Counted from the stretch's first letter, positions 7,304 to 16,305 are shown. The stretch is DNA of 17,675 nucleotides from Amoebophrya sp. AT5.2 (GCA_005223375.1 RXOD01004861.1:1-17675); one strand, 5' to 3'. The notes: a model not told the origin generated them from the letters alone. Numbers and translations are program-made.

Positions 7304-10300
7304 GTGGCGCCGAAGCAGACAGGAAAGTGGGTTTTAAGTCACTTCTTTTTTAACACGGAGCTGTGTTTACTCACGGACGACTGTGAACTACTCTGGCACG
7401 ACCCACTCGTCCGTCACTGTCGCGGATACAGAAAATGCGACGGGCTGGCGGTGGGGGAGTTGTCAGGTAGTACGCAACAAAATGCGAGTGGAACAGCAAC
7501 AGACAACAGTGGCACGGAAGATGCAGTTGGCGCGGGCGTGCTGTGGTCCTTGGAGGATACGTTCGACTCGACCGCAGTGCCCAACGTGCCAGAGGAGTGC
7601 GAACAGGAACAACCACCCTCCTTGGGCGCGGCGGAAGTGCCCAAGGTGCCGGCAGAGTGCGAACAGGAGGTACTAGTGCCACCCTCGACCACTGAACCGC
7701 CGCAGCCGACCCCCGTTGCACCAACGTCGTCATCCTCGACGGAACCGCCGAAGACGACGACCCCAGCGCCAACGTTGCCACCCTCGACAGATCCGCCGAA
7801 GTCGACTGAACCGCCAAAGCAGGCAACTGACGACTGTTGCAAGCGCTGGATGATCGTGCTAGGCATCATTTTAGGGCTGCTGTTGCTGCTTTTGCTTTTG
7901 GCTCTCATCCCATGCTGCTTTTGCGGGGACGATGGGGAAACGGAAAGTCGCGCGGGGATGGACGACGGGGCGTGGGCCCCGGGCGCCGGGGCGGAACTCG
8001 GCGACGACGAGGAGGAGCTGGGGTTGCAGCAGGGCAAATTTGAATCATTCACTTTCAACGAAGACGAGGTCCGGATACTGGAGACGGATGCGATCCAGCG
8101 CGACGACGTCGAGAAGCTCGCGCTGGCGGACGGGTTTACAGCGGCGGGTGCAAAGAAAATCGCAGACATGGCCTTGAACGGCGACAAAGGCAACGACGAC
8201 GACAACTTGGAAAGAACCCCCGAGATGAACACGCTGGATTTGGCGATTCTGGCAAATTTGGGCGCCTTCGGCGGAGTCAAATGCGTCGGCGAGCTGAAGG
8301 AGTACTACATGACCCGCGCGGCGCGGAAGCGCGACAACATGAAGAAAGGGCGGGAGCTGCGCGAGTCGTTCAAGAGGGGCGTTGTGGCCTCGGGTGTTGA
8401 GCAGATCGATGAAAGATACTACGAGCAGGCGTTGACGGCGGTGGGATTCTCGCTCGCCTACGCGAAAAAGCTGGCGGCGAAGCTGCACGATGCGGACGCA
8501 GTGCAGAAGCAGAGGAACGTGGATGAACAAGGTGAGACCAGGGGTCCTTCATCCTCACGAGCACCGTCAGGTGCTCTAACGCCCACCACCGAGGATCCCG
8601 TGCAGGTGCGGTTTGCGAGCGAAATGGACGACCAGGATTTGAAACTATTGAAGCAACTGGAGCTGCACAACGAGTATGAATCACCCGAGGAAATCCGCGG
8701 CGCGCTGTTATTCGCGGCTTCCAAGCCGAACATGTTCACACGACGAGACAACTCGGAGAAACTACAAGAGCCCTCGCCTCGTGACGACGGAAAGAAAAAG
8801 CTGGTGGGCGACGATGTGAGACAAATCGTCACCCCCACGTTTGACGAAGCGGAACAGTGCGCGTTGGCCGCGGGGTTTTCGGCTGCCTACGCGAGGAAGC
8901 TCGCGGCTGCGTTGTCGCGCGAGGACACTCTAGGAGATACACAGCTGCCAGAGCCGGACAGCGAATCCGACAAGCAGCTCTTGATCGCACTGAAATTCGA
9001 CGTGCCGCAGTTCGGAAAGAAGGAAGACATCGACTTTGTGCGGAAGGCGTGGACGCCGGTAGTGGAGAAGAAGCGGATGTATAAAAAAGCGGCGACGTTC
9101 GCTGCCGATGCGAATCTGGTGTCGAAGGCGGATTTCGAACAAGAGCTGCTGAGCTGTGGGTTCACGCCAGAAGGTGCGCGAAAGATTGCCGAGGAACTCG
9201 TGAATCTGTCAGAGGACGACGATACTAATACTAAACCCTTGATAGCGCCGTCGACCAAGTACTTGACCGCGGAGGACGCTGTGAAGCTGAGGCAACTCGG
9301 GTTTGGCGGCACGGAAACAGCAGCCGAGCTGAAGGGCTTCCTCGTCGCAAAGAAGGCGAAGGATGCAAGGAAGATTGCGAACGCGAGCACCAAGTTTCTC
9401 CCGGCGTCGAGCCTTTTGAGCCCGGCGGCGACCGCCGCGGAATATGAAAGGGAGCTGATGCAGGCGGGCGTTTCATCGGGTGCGGCGGCGCGGTTGGCCA
9501 GGGACCTCGAGGACAAACCGGAGGACGAGCTGGCGCAACTGAAATCAATCGCTGTTGACTACGGAGCCGACGTCGGCGCCCTTGCTGGTCTTGGCTTCGG
9601 AGAGGCCGAGGCGGCGATCATCGTGCGCGAAAAACTGGGCCGCCGAATTTTGCGCAAGAAAAAAAAAGAAAGGTTTCTGCATAAAAAAGTGGCGAAGAGA
9701 AGCAGAAGCCAGACTCCTCCTGGCGGAGGTCCAGGGGCGTCCAGAGGGAAGAGCAAGAAAAGCGCAATTCAGGGGGCCTCGGGAAAAAACAAGTCTAAGT
9801 CTCGTTCTCGGAGCCGGTCTCGCTCTCGGAGCCGGTCTCAATCTCGGAGCCGGTCTCGATCCCGGAGCCGGTCTCGCTCCCATCCCCGTCGTGGTCGTCG
9901 TCCCTCCCGACGAGCAGCCCGCGGCTTTCCACCTCAAGTTCAAGAACCAGAAGTAATTTACAACTTAGTCGTTGACCGCAAGGAGTTGGCAAAGAATCTG
10001 GAGAAAGAAGGGTTCTCGCCGAAGTTTGCCGAGGGGTTCGTGGGCGCGCTGAACGACACGGAGGATCCCGCGATCGTGAAACTCATGAAAAACGCCGAAA
10101 TTTCCGACCGCAACCTCCTCAAAGCAGTCCTCGGCATCGACCCCGATACGGTCCGGGACGTTGTGGCAAGTGCTGGCTCCGCCTCCAAAAAGGGCAAGAA
10201 GAAAAAGAAGGTGGTGGCCACCAGTGGAAAAAAAGCTGCTGCTAGCGCTGTTGTGGATGATGTAGTTGAGGACGACAGGAGCGCGACCACGGATAGTGAA

Positions 10301-11380
10301 GACAACGAGGATGCCGAAGGTGGTAGTGGAGTTTTTGCGGGTGGGAAAGTTCTTGGCGACGTAAAGAAGGCAGTGCGCAAGCACGCAGTGCTGGCGAAGA
10401 ACAAGGCCCCCTTATCGCTGGTCACTTTGCAGAACAAAAAGCTTGCGACTACCCGGGTGAGGAAGCTAAACAACCTAGCTGACTACGAGCGCGCGCTACA
10501 GATGCAGGGGTTTTCCCCGGCATACCGCAAAAACCTGGCCAAGCAACTCGCCGATACGACACAGAATGAACTGAAAGCGAAAAAGGATTTCGTCTTGGAA
10601 CGAAAGAAGGAGCTCGAGAAACTGACGGAACAGGTGCAGACAAAGCCAGGCTTTAAACCCATGGAGCTGAAGAAGAAAAAGTTCAAAGCTGACTCGTTCC
10701 AGAAGGCGCTGACGACAGAATCCGCAACGGACAAGGATCGCGAGCTGTTGAAGCAACTCGGGCTTTTTGGCCCGGCTGAGAAAACAACCGCGGCGCGGAA
10801 TTTTCTCGCGAAGGTGACGCCGACCAAGCAGGAATTGCAGGTGATGATGGTGGAGGAAGGCTTAACACCAGCCGCAGCGGAGGCTTTGTGTGCTGCGGAG
10901 GACGGTGCAGCTGCAGCTCCTGCGCTGCATTCGTCGAAACCCGGTTCGGCTTCCCCACCACTGTCCAGCTTGCTGTCGGGCGTTGGAAAGAAAAGGTCGT
11001 CGAGCGACATCAACAAGGACCTAAGGATTTTGAAGCAGTTAGGCTTTGGCGAAACGGAAACCGCAGGGACAGTGCAGGGTTTTTTCACGAGGAAGTGGCG
11101 GGAAAAGAAACAAGACGAGATCGTGCTCGACGACGACGAAGATGACGACGACACAATCGCAGGAAAGGCAGATGAGGGTTCTTTGGGCGGCCCCCCCGTG
11201 GTAAAGCGTAAGGAGTTGGCGATGCTGTTGAGGATGGAAGAAGAGCTCATCGATGCAGGGATGCTGTCTGAGGGCGGAGAAAACTTGGACGGGGGAAAGC
11301 ACAGCAGCGGTCCGCAGAATGAGAATATGAATTTGAATACCGGCTGGTATGAGGCCGATATTTTCGACGGCCTCGACTAG
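7304..11380 (+). CDS. Large single-pass membrane protein with alternating helical repeats and SR-rich linker; 5' end unresolved
   Basis: The open frame follows a TAA at 7301-7303 and its first codon is GTG. The first ATG (7850) starts the membrane span, so the true start is in an upstream exon. Numbering from 7304: residues 1-177 are Thr/Pro/Ser-rich with two VPxVPxECEQE repeats, like a mucin-type stalk. Residues 183-206 are one strongly hydrophobic span flanked by CC and CCFC, likely acylated. The ~1150-residue remainder is acidic/basic and built from two motifs. Motif A (GF-S/T-xxxAxKLAxxL) has its Gly near 277, 381, 524, 619, 722, 903, 1069, 1186 and, weakly, 1319. Motif B (LLxQLGFGxxETAxxxxxF) falls between A copies. 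An SR-dipeptide tract sits near 830-865. I know no family for these repeats. The tail looks cytoplasmic by the positive-inside rule only weakly. A scaffold or receptor tail is conceivable, but the function is unknown. Confidence 0.7.
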   Translation: MAPKQTGKWVLSHFFFNTELCLLTDDCELLWHDPLVRHCRGYRKCDGLAVGELSGSTQQNASGTATDNSGTEDAVGAGVLWSLEDTFDSTAVPNVPEECEQEQPPSLGAAEVPKVPAECEQEVLVPPSTTEPPQPTPVAPTSSSSTEPPKTTTPAPTLPPSTDPPKSTEPPKQATDDCCKRWMIVLGIILGLLLLLLLLALIPCCFCGDDGETESRAGMDDGAWAPGAGAELGDDEEELGLQQGKFESFTFNEDEVRILETDAIQRDDVEKLALADGFTAAGAKKIADMALNGDKGNDDDNLERTPEMNTLDLAILANLGAFGGVKCVGELKEYYMTRAARKRDNMKKGRELRESFKRGVVASGVEQIDERYYEQALTAVGFSLAYAKKLAAKLHDADAVQKQRNVDEQGETRGPSSSRAPSGALTPTTEDPVQVRFASEMDDQDLKLLKQLELHNEYESPEEIRGALLFAASKPNMFTRRDNSEKLQEPSPRDDGKKKLVGDDVRQIVTPTFDEAEQCALAAGFSAAYARKLAAALSREDTLGDTQLPEPDSESDKQLLIALKFDVPQFGKKEDIDFVRKAWTPVVEKKRMYKKAATFAADANLVSKADFEQELLSCGFTPEGARKIAEELVNLSEDDDTNTKPLIAPSTKYLTAEDAVKLRQLGFGGTETAAELKGFLVAKKAKDARKIANASTKFLPASSLLSPAATAAEYERELMQAGVSSGAAARLARDLEDKPEDELAQLKSIAVDYGADVGALAGLGFGEAEAAIIVREKLGRRILRKKKKERFLHKKVAKRSRSQTPPGGGPGASRGKSKKSAIQGASGKNKSKSRSRSRSRSRSRSQSRSRSRSRSRSRSHPRRGRRPSRRAARGFPPQVQEPEVIYNLVVDRKELAKNLEKEGFSPKFAEGFVGALNDTEDPAIVKLMKNAEISDRNLLKAVLGIDPDTVRDVVASAGSASKKGKKKKKVVATSGKKAAASAVVDDVVEDDRSATTDSEDNEDAEGGSGVFAGGKVLGDVKKAVRKHAVLAKNKAPLSLVTLQNKKLATTRVRKLNNLADYERALQMQGFSPAYRKNLAKQLADTTQNELKAKKDFVLERKKELEKLTEQVQTKPGFKPMELKKKKFKADSFQKALTTESATDKDRELLKQLGLFGPAEKTTAARNFLAKVTPTKQELQVMMVEEGLTPAAAEALCAAEDGAAAAPALHSSKPGSASPPLSSLLSGVGKKRSSSDINKDLRILKQLGFGETETAGTVQGFFTRKWREKKQDEIVLDDDEDDDDTIAGKADEGSLGGPPVVKRKELAMLLRMEEELIDAGMLSEGGENLDGGKHSSGPQNENMNLNTGWYEADIFDGLD
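9806..9877 (+). repeat. 18-bp tandem repeat encoding SRSRSR
   Basis: There are four consecutive copies of an 18-base unit close to TCTCGGAGCCGGTCTCGC (9806-9823, 9824-9841, 9842-9859, 9860-9877), in frame as Ser-Arg x3. Copies 2-4 differ from the first by one or two bases. Irregular SR codons flank the array (from 9794, to about 9900). The result is an RS-domain-like stretch of about 30 residues in the middle of the repeat membrane protein. The array is likely to vary in copy number. Confidence 0.9.
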
Positions 11381-12593
11381 GAATACATGCAAGTAGGGTA
11401 GTACTTATTGTACCTGGACGCACTAGCAACTACTAGCTGTTGCTTTTGCTGTGGCTGTCACTAGGTAGTCTCACTCTCAAGCTCAGCGTCAACAGTCTCA
11501 TTCTCGTCAAGTGCCACGGAAAATCAGACCCTTTTACGTACTCGAGGAACAAGTAAACACAGCAAGAAAGAGTGATTCGACCTGCTGTGGCTGTGCAATG
11601 AATTGTAGATCTACGGTATATTTTTGTTCAATTAGATATACAATTTTATTATAACAAGTTGAATTTCAAGATCAAGCAGGCCGTGTAGTGCTAGTTTGTA
11701 CTTGCAACTACGAGATGAGCGAATTGTCCAACAACAAACGACAAGGAAGCGAAGCAGAGTACAAGGAAGGCCAGAAAGTGCCTTCGTCGTCCACATGATA
11801 CCTGAATCTTTGATCACCAACACCAGTCTTCAGCATCAGCTACAGCTTGAGTTTCGGCATCGGCTACTTTGCCCCTGTTATAGTGCGTTCCTTCACGTAG
11901 TTGTAATTGCAAGGATTGGTTTTGGATTTGGTGGCCTCGGTGTGCCCTCCTTCGTTCTGAATCGGCCACTTATAAACAAAACGCTGTATTGATTCTGTTT
12001 CTGCGGCTCTAATTCTAATATCGAAACTAAAAGTGGACTTCGGTTTGCGGGGAACGAACGAAAGCCTCTGAAGGTGCATCTGCAGCGTCAAGAAAAATCT
12101 CGATCGATCCGTGCAAGCACTCGTGCTGCAGGTCGCCCCCCCGGATATGCGCTCGATTTTGATCTTTTGGCTTCGACACACGTGTGCAGATGGTGGGAGC
12201 TTTCGAACTGCATATAGAATTTTTGCTTTTGTACATAGTAAAGCATATCTATTTCATCTATGGAAATAGAAAGTAGTCGTGAACTAACACAAAGTAGTAG
12301 TAGGCTAAAAAGCAACCGCGATTGATCTTGATGCGGCGATACGGTCGGACTACAACACGACAACCACAAATGGTCAGCAGTAGCTTGAAGTCGAACAGCA
12401 TAGACATACTTTCTTACCCGTTTATTCATCTACTGCTCCCCAACATTCATTCCATCGATCGAGCGACTTTACAGTATTGACCCCCACTTCGACTTCGCCG
12501 TACACTACACCACCCCCAGCATAGGCTGCTTTCGATGCTTACCGTTCGCGTTCCTCGGTAATAAAGTCGAAGCAACAATAGAGGTAAGTAAAG
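11381..12593 (+). other. Long non-coding interval between two genes
   Basis: These 1.2 kb are more AT-rich than the flanking genes and show no convincing coding frame. Visible items are an AT-rich block at 11615-11660, a 7-bp hairpin at 12249-12255/12263-12269 (CTATTTC/GAAATAG), and a small ATG frame of 49 codons at 12331-12480 (too short to trust, possibly an upstream ORF). A GTAAGT donor-like sequence at 12584-12589 lies just before the ATG of the next gene. No tRNA, repeat array or mobile element was seen. Confidence 0.5.
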
Positions 12594-15038
12594 ATGTCAA
12601 AGAATAGGTCAACGACGTCCACCATCGTGCACTACGAATTCACTCATCTCGGCGGACGTGAGTTTCGCTTCCTCAATGCTGACGACGAGGCTGCTGAGTC
12701 CGCTCTTGCCTCCGAAGCCGCTTCGTCTCGGAAGTTCCAGCTTTTTCTCGTGCTGAAGCTGGACCACGATTTGCGTACCTTCGACGGCGATTACCTCATT
12801 ACCTCCACCAACCCTTGCCTGCGCGGAATTCCAAACGCCGAGTGCTGGAGCATCGACCACCCCGTCGGCTTCGACGCGTCCTTGCACAAGCTTTGCCCGG
12901 ACAACGATCTGAGCCTCCTCGCCCGACAAGCCTTGAAGAACCGTCGCGCGCGAGAAATCGGGTTTCGCCGCACTCCCAGTGCGGAGGCGCTGGAGATCGG
13001 CGCGAAGGCGGATACTCTCACCGGGGGAGCAGCAAGCCAGGATGGCCCGAGCCCGGTCGGGTCCTACACGTACCAGTACAACAAGGTGCGCGTCAGAGGG
13101 TCGGACGCCGGAACTGTGGTAATGACCGACGAGGACGGCAGATTAGAAGTGGATCCTTTCGACGACCCCAACCTTCAGAGGAAATCGATGCAAGAAATCG
13201 AAGCAGAGGTAAAGACGCGCGAGCACAGGAAGCACTGGGGCGTCGAAGGCGAAGTGGTGTTCCGGGACAAACATGGGAAGATTGTGAATCGCGGGGGGAG
13301 AGGTGGAGCAGGGGGAAATTTGACTGTGCCTGCCGGTTCTGGGAAAGGCCGCGGCCGTTCTCCGCGGGAAAACGCCGGCCACTCGGCACGCGGCGGTGGG
13401 ACCAGTGGTCAGGTTGACGCTGATGGTCGATCGATTTCGAAGGTTTCTAGCCGAAGTGGCCAGCACTCGCACCGAGGCGACTTTGCCCCGGGGGGGACAC
13501 TCATCACACCGCGAAGAGGGGGCAGTGAGGTTGAGGACCGAGGGCAGCGCCTAGTGACGCCCCGAACGACGAGTGGAGGAGCGCCCGCGAACTATTTATC
13601 GTCCCCGAGAGACACGAGCGGTAGTGCGTCGGGACAAAACTACACTCGTGAAGACCTCCACGTCACGCCGCCAGATACGGGGCGCAGCGGGCGCACACCC
13701 CGAAAGGATCCGAAGCACGATCCCAACTTGTACAAGATCGCGGCGGCCGCACCGGGTGCCATCGTCGGTGCCACCTCCGCGACGACATCCCTCTTCGTGG
13801 CGAGACCCGGCCTCCAAAATCGACGTGAAGGAGCCCACAGCGCTGCTGCTTTGGATCTCGTGAGCTTGAGCAGCAGTGGAGGATGTGGAGCCGAGAAAGA
13901 TTTGTGTGAAGAATATCTCATCTCGGAGTGGGGGCAGGACGCCACTTCTTCATCTGCTCATCTTCTTGAACAAGATCTTCAAGAGAGAGCGGCGTCGTGC
14001 CCTTGTGAAACATCTTCCGACGAGCTTGGGGCTCGTCATGTAGAGGGCGAGCACAATGCTAATGCATCTTCTGCCATCGCGCCCGAACTGCTTGATGACG
14101 ATCCGTCGGATCCTATCAGTAAGCCGGTGGCGAAGTCCTCATCCCTCGTCGCCGTCATGGGAAGGGCTTTCGGTGCCGTCGGCGTCCGCAACACGCTGGA
14201 CCGAAAAACAGCGCAGGCACGCTTCTTCGATTCGATTGAGTCGGAGCATGGTCTCCAAACACAAAGAACTCCTGGTAACAAGACCACGGTCGGCGGAACG
14301 ATCCGCGGGCGCGAGATGGATGTGTTTGCCGAAGCGTCTGAGTATGGCTACTTTCGCACGGACATGCAGAAGCGCCTCCGACCGGGCGAAGTTTTGCAAA
14401 CGGAAGTGCCGCCGTGTCTCTCTGCGACGTCGGCGCTAAATGCAAACTTCGACGGAGCTGCTTGGTGGAAAGCTGCAAATAAAGGCAACCGAAACCAACC
14501 ACCGCCGCTTCTCAACTGCGCGTTCATTCTACACACGCACGTTCCCCGTTTTTACCAGTCCGACGAGGAGCTCTCCCGCATGAAGAGGTCGACGGACGAG
14601 AAAAGGCTCTTTGCGCGCATGATTCAGTACTCCGCGCAGGATAGCTGCGAGAGCATTGAAGAGTCCAAATTCGGCGTGCGCAAGGTGTGGCGAAGCGCTG
14701 TTTTGCACGCGATGAACGACCAAATGAAGCAAATGGAAATGCAAAGCGCCGAAATAAAGGTTTCACAAGGCTCGCTGCGAATAGGCGCACCCGCGATCGG
14801 CTGCGGGGCCAGGAAGTACGAGCATGACGTGGCGGCGGCGCACGCCTTGGCCGGCCTGTGGGACGTGTGGCACGAGAAGCGGAAGGAGGGGATAAAAGGC
14901 CTTCGTTGCCGACTACCAGCCCTAAGGCGACAGCGCCAAGGTCTGAGCAAACAGAAGCGGGCCGCCGAGGTGACGGAAGTGGGCCGCCGAGGTGACGGAA
15001 GTGTGGACTGCTACCGGCGAGGCTGCAGAGGCGACTGA
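12594..15038 (+). CDS. Unrecognised 814-residue protein with disordered Gly/Arg- and TP-rich middle
   Basis: The first ATG follows an in-frame TAA at 12585-12587, so this start is well supported. I do not recognise the family. Residues 1-130 look folded (mixed hydrophobic pattern, FQLFLVLKLDHDLRTFDGDYL). Residues 233-256 are Gly/Arg-rich. Residues 300-370 carry five proline-directed motifs (ITPR, VTPR, SSPR, VTPP, RTPR), typical of kinase-regulated disordered regions. A second folded-looking part spans about 560-760 (EYGYFRTDMQKRL, NCAFILHTHVPRFYQSDEE, HDVAAAHALAGLWDVWHEKR). The last ~50 residues turn Arg/Gln-rich, and the frame stops just after a 22-bp tandem duplication (14959-15002). Without the second copy it would run on into the next frame. 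The annotated C-terminus (GRRGDGSVDCYRRGCRGD) is therefore probably a frameshift product. Intracellular location is likely, as there is no signal or membrane segment. Confidence 0.65.
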   Translation: MSKNRSTTSTIVHYEFTHLGGREFRFLNADDEAAESALASEAASSRKFQLFLVLKLDHDLRTFDGDYLITSTNPCLRGIPNAECWSIDHPVGFDASLHKLCPDNDLSLLARQALKNRRAREIGFRRTPSAEALEIGAKADTLTGGAASQDGPSPVGSYTYQYNKVRVRGSDAGTVVMTDEDGRLEVDPFDDPNLQRKSMQEIEAEVKTREHRKHWGVEGEVVFRDKHGKIVNRGGRGGAGGNLTVPAGSGKGRGRSPRENAGHSARGGGTSGQVDADGRSISKVSSRSGQHSHRGDFAPGGTLITPRRGGSEVEDRGQRLVTPRTTSGGAPANYLSSPRDTSGSASGQNYTREDLHVTPPDTGRSGRTPRKDPKHDPNLYKIAAAAPGAIVGATSATTSLFVARPGLQNRREGAHSAAALDLVSLSSSGGCGAEKDLCEEYLISEWGQDATSSSAHLLEQDLQERAASCPCETSSDELGARHVEGEHNANASSAIAPELLDDDPSDPISKPVAKSSSLVAVMGRAFGAVGVRNTLDRKTAQARFFDSIESEHGLQTQRTPGNKTTVGGTIRGREMDVFAEASEYGYFRTDMQKRLRPGEVLQTEVPPCLSATSALNANFDGAAWWKAANKGNRNQPPPLLNCAFILHTHVPRFYQSDEELSRMKRSTDEKRLFARMIQYSAQDSCESIEESKFGVRKVWRSAVLHAMNDQMKQMEMQSAEIKVSQGSLRIGAPAIGCGARKYEHDVAAAHALAGLWDVWHEKRKEGIKGLRCRLPALRRQRQGLSKQKRAAEVTEVGRRGDGSVDCYRRGCRGD
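14959..15002 (+). repeat. Exact 22-bp tandem duplication at an ORF junction
   Basis: Bases 14959-14980 and 14981-15002 are identical; the unit begins GGGCCGCCGAGG and ends ACGGAAGT. Since 22 is not a multiple of three, the extra copy shifts the frame. With both copies, the upstream frame (from 12594) ends at 15038 and a new frame opens at 14974. With one copy, the upstream frame continues as KRAAEVTEVWTATGEAAEA into the downstream frame. It could be a recent slippage event, a polymorphism or an assembly error. Confidence 0.95.
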
Positions 15039-15048
15039 GGAAGTTACC

Positions 15049-16305
15049 ATGACGTCTAAGGATGCAGCACCAGGAAAAGGCGCGGAAGAAGCTCCGCCAA
15101 CCGATTTCGACGCCCGCTTCGTGGAGTTACTAGCCGACTTCGACACTTTGGCCCTACTAACAGTTACGAATAAGGGCCTTGCAATCGCAGCGGCGGAAGA
15201 GACGATGGTCGCAGCAGAAGTCGAGACAGCCGCCACGAGAAACGCTCCGGCCGCGAAGGAGGTGCCGGCTGCGGAAACCGAAAACGCCTGTGCGAAGCAA
15301 GAATCAGCTGCGAGCGCCACCATCCCCGTGGCGGCGAGACGCAAACCACACCCCGCGGCCGCTCACCCGCTGTCCCGCGAAGTGCCCACTGCCATCCGAT
15401 TTGTTCATGCCCCCCCGCCGAAGCAGATCTTCAACTTCGCGGTGCGGGAAGTTCGCGCACCAAAGCTGGTGGAAATTCTGCGGGCACAGGAGCAAACGCG
15501 AAGATGGGATGCAGTGCAGAGGCGAAATTCCAAACGCTACGGCGAAGGCGCGCAACCGGCGTGGCTGGCGAGAAACGGAGAAAGAGGTCAGCAAAAGCAA
15601 GAACAGCCGGCGACAAAACAACGAAAACCGACTGTCGTAAGGGAGTTTGGCTTGAGTGCGATTGTACCTTTTCGCAGGGCAACAAGGACGCCACCGCCGG
15701 CCGCTGCTCTTCACAAGCCCACGCAGCCCAAGCGGAGCGCACAGTCGCAGGATGACGAGTGGCCGGTGGTGAATGCCCGCCGTAAGCCGCGCCGGCTGCA
15801 AAAGGGGAAGCACAATGAGGTGGAGAGAAAACGGAAAAAGCACCACTCCCTCGCGACACCTGCCGCACTGCCCGAGACGAAGCGGATTCGGATGTTGTGC
15901 CGGGAAGAACGGGAAGACCCCGCCGAGTCCGCGACGGAAGGCGGCACCGTATCGACGCGGGGACCCGGACGCAGAGAGAAAGGTCAAGGAAACGGCTGCG
16001 GCCCGCAGCAAGAAAACGCACGCGCAGACGACACGCTGAATGGGCCCGAGTCAACGGTGCTTCTCCAAACGGTCGCGCACCAGAAGAACGGGTTTTGCGG
16101 ACTCGGAGCAGTTGCCGCGCTAATCGGAAACTGCACCTATTCGACGATCCGGAAGCTAGTGGAGCGGGCGATACCAAGTCGAACGGAAAGGCGCCAGATC
16201 CTCTTCCACGGGGCGACCACGATCGCGCAGATGGACAAAATACTGCAGTGTCAAGGAATCGCAGCGACGGCATTTGCCGCCGAAGTTTGGCCCGAGAAGC
16301 AATAG
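15049..16305 (+). CDS. Basic Ala/Glu-rich protein with Cys-protease-like NGFCGLG box, ends at in-frame UAG
   Basis: The frame opens at 14974. The first ATG is at 15049 in good context (ACCATG), only 10 bases after the previous stop, though initiation may really be far upstream at 12594 (see the 22-bp duplication). Numbering from 15049, the first 230 residues are Ala/Glu/Pro/Arg-rich and probably disordered. DDEWPVVNARRKPRR is near 235-249 and a lysine-rich possible nuclear signal near 250-268. Residues about 338-415 form a folded-looking segment with HQKNGFCGLGAVAALIGNC. Cys 350 in an NGFCGLG box at a helix start resembles the nucleophile site of OTU/papain-like cysteine proteases. No confident catalytic His is seen before the stop. 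The TAG (16303-16305) sits between two CAA codons and the same frame stays open to the right edge, so the protein may continue by readthrough or be truncated by a mutation. No family is assigned. Confidence 0.5.
   Translation: MTSKDAAPGKGAEEAPPTDFDARFVELLADFDTLALLTVTNKGLAIAAAEETMVAAEVETAATRNAPAAKEVPAAETENACAKQESAASATIPVAARRKPHPAAAHPLSREVPTAIRFVHAPPPKQIFNFAVREVRAPKLVEILRAQEQTRRWDAVQRRNSKRYGEGAQPAWLARNGERGQQKQEQPATKQRKPTVVREFGLSAIVPFRRATRTPPPAAALHKPTQPKRSAQSQDDEWPVVNARRKPRRLQKGKHNEVERKRKKHHSLATPAALPETKRIRMLCREEREDPAESATEGGTVSTRGPGRREKGQGNGCGPQQENARADDTLNGPESTVLLQTVAHQKNGFCGLGAVAALIGNCTYSTIRKLVERAIPSRTERRQILFHGATTIAQMDKILQCQGIAATAFAAEVWPEKQ

Noticed and set aside
7414..8280. 288-codon minus-strand Ser-rich frame
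   Set aside because: It is the antisense shadow of the Thr/Pro stalk and membrane segment of the plus-strand protein; no domain of its own.
10483..11250. 255-codon minus-strand Ser/Phe-rich frame
   Set aside because: It mirrors the Lys/Glu/Asp-rich coding sequence on the plus strand and shows no motif.
11696..11992. 98-codon plus-strand frame in the long intergenic interval
   Set aside because: It begins at TTG, has no ATG-based start that makes sense and no recognisable pattern; probably chance.
15304..16273. Minus-strand frames of 235 and 280 codons
   Set aside because: They are antisense to the Ala/Arg-rich frame and have low-complexity composition only.
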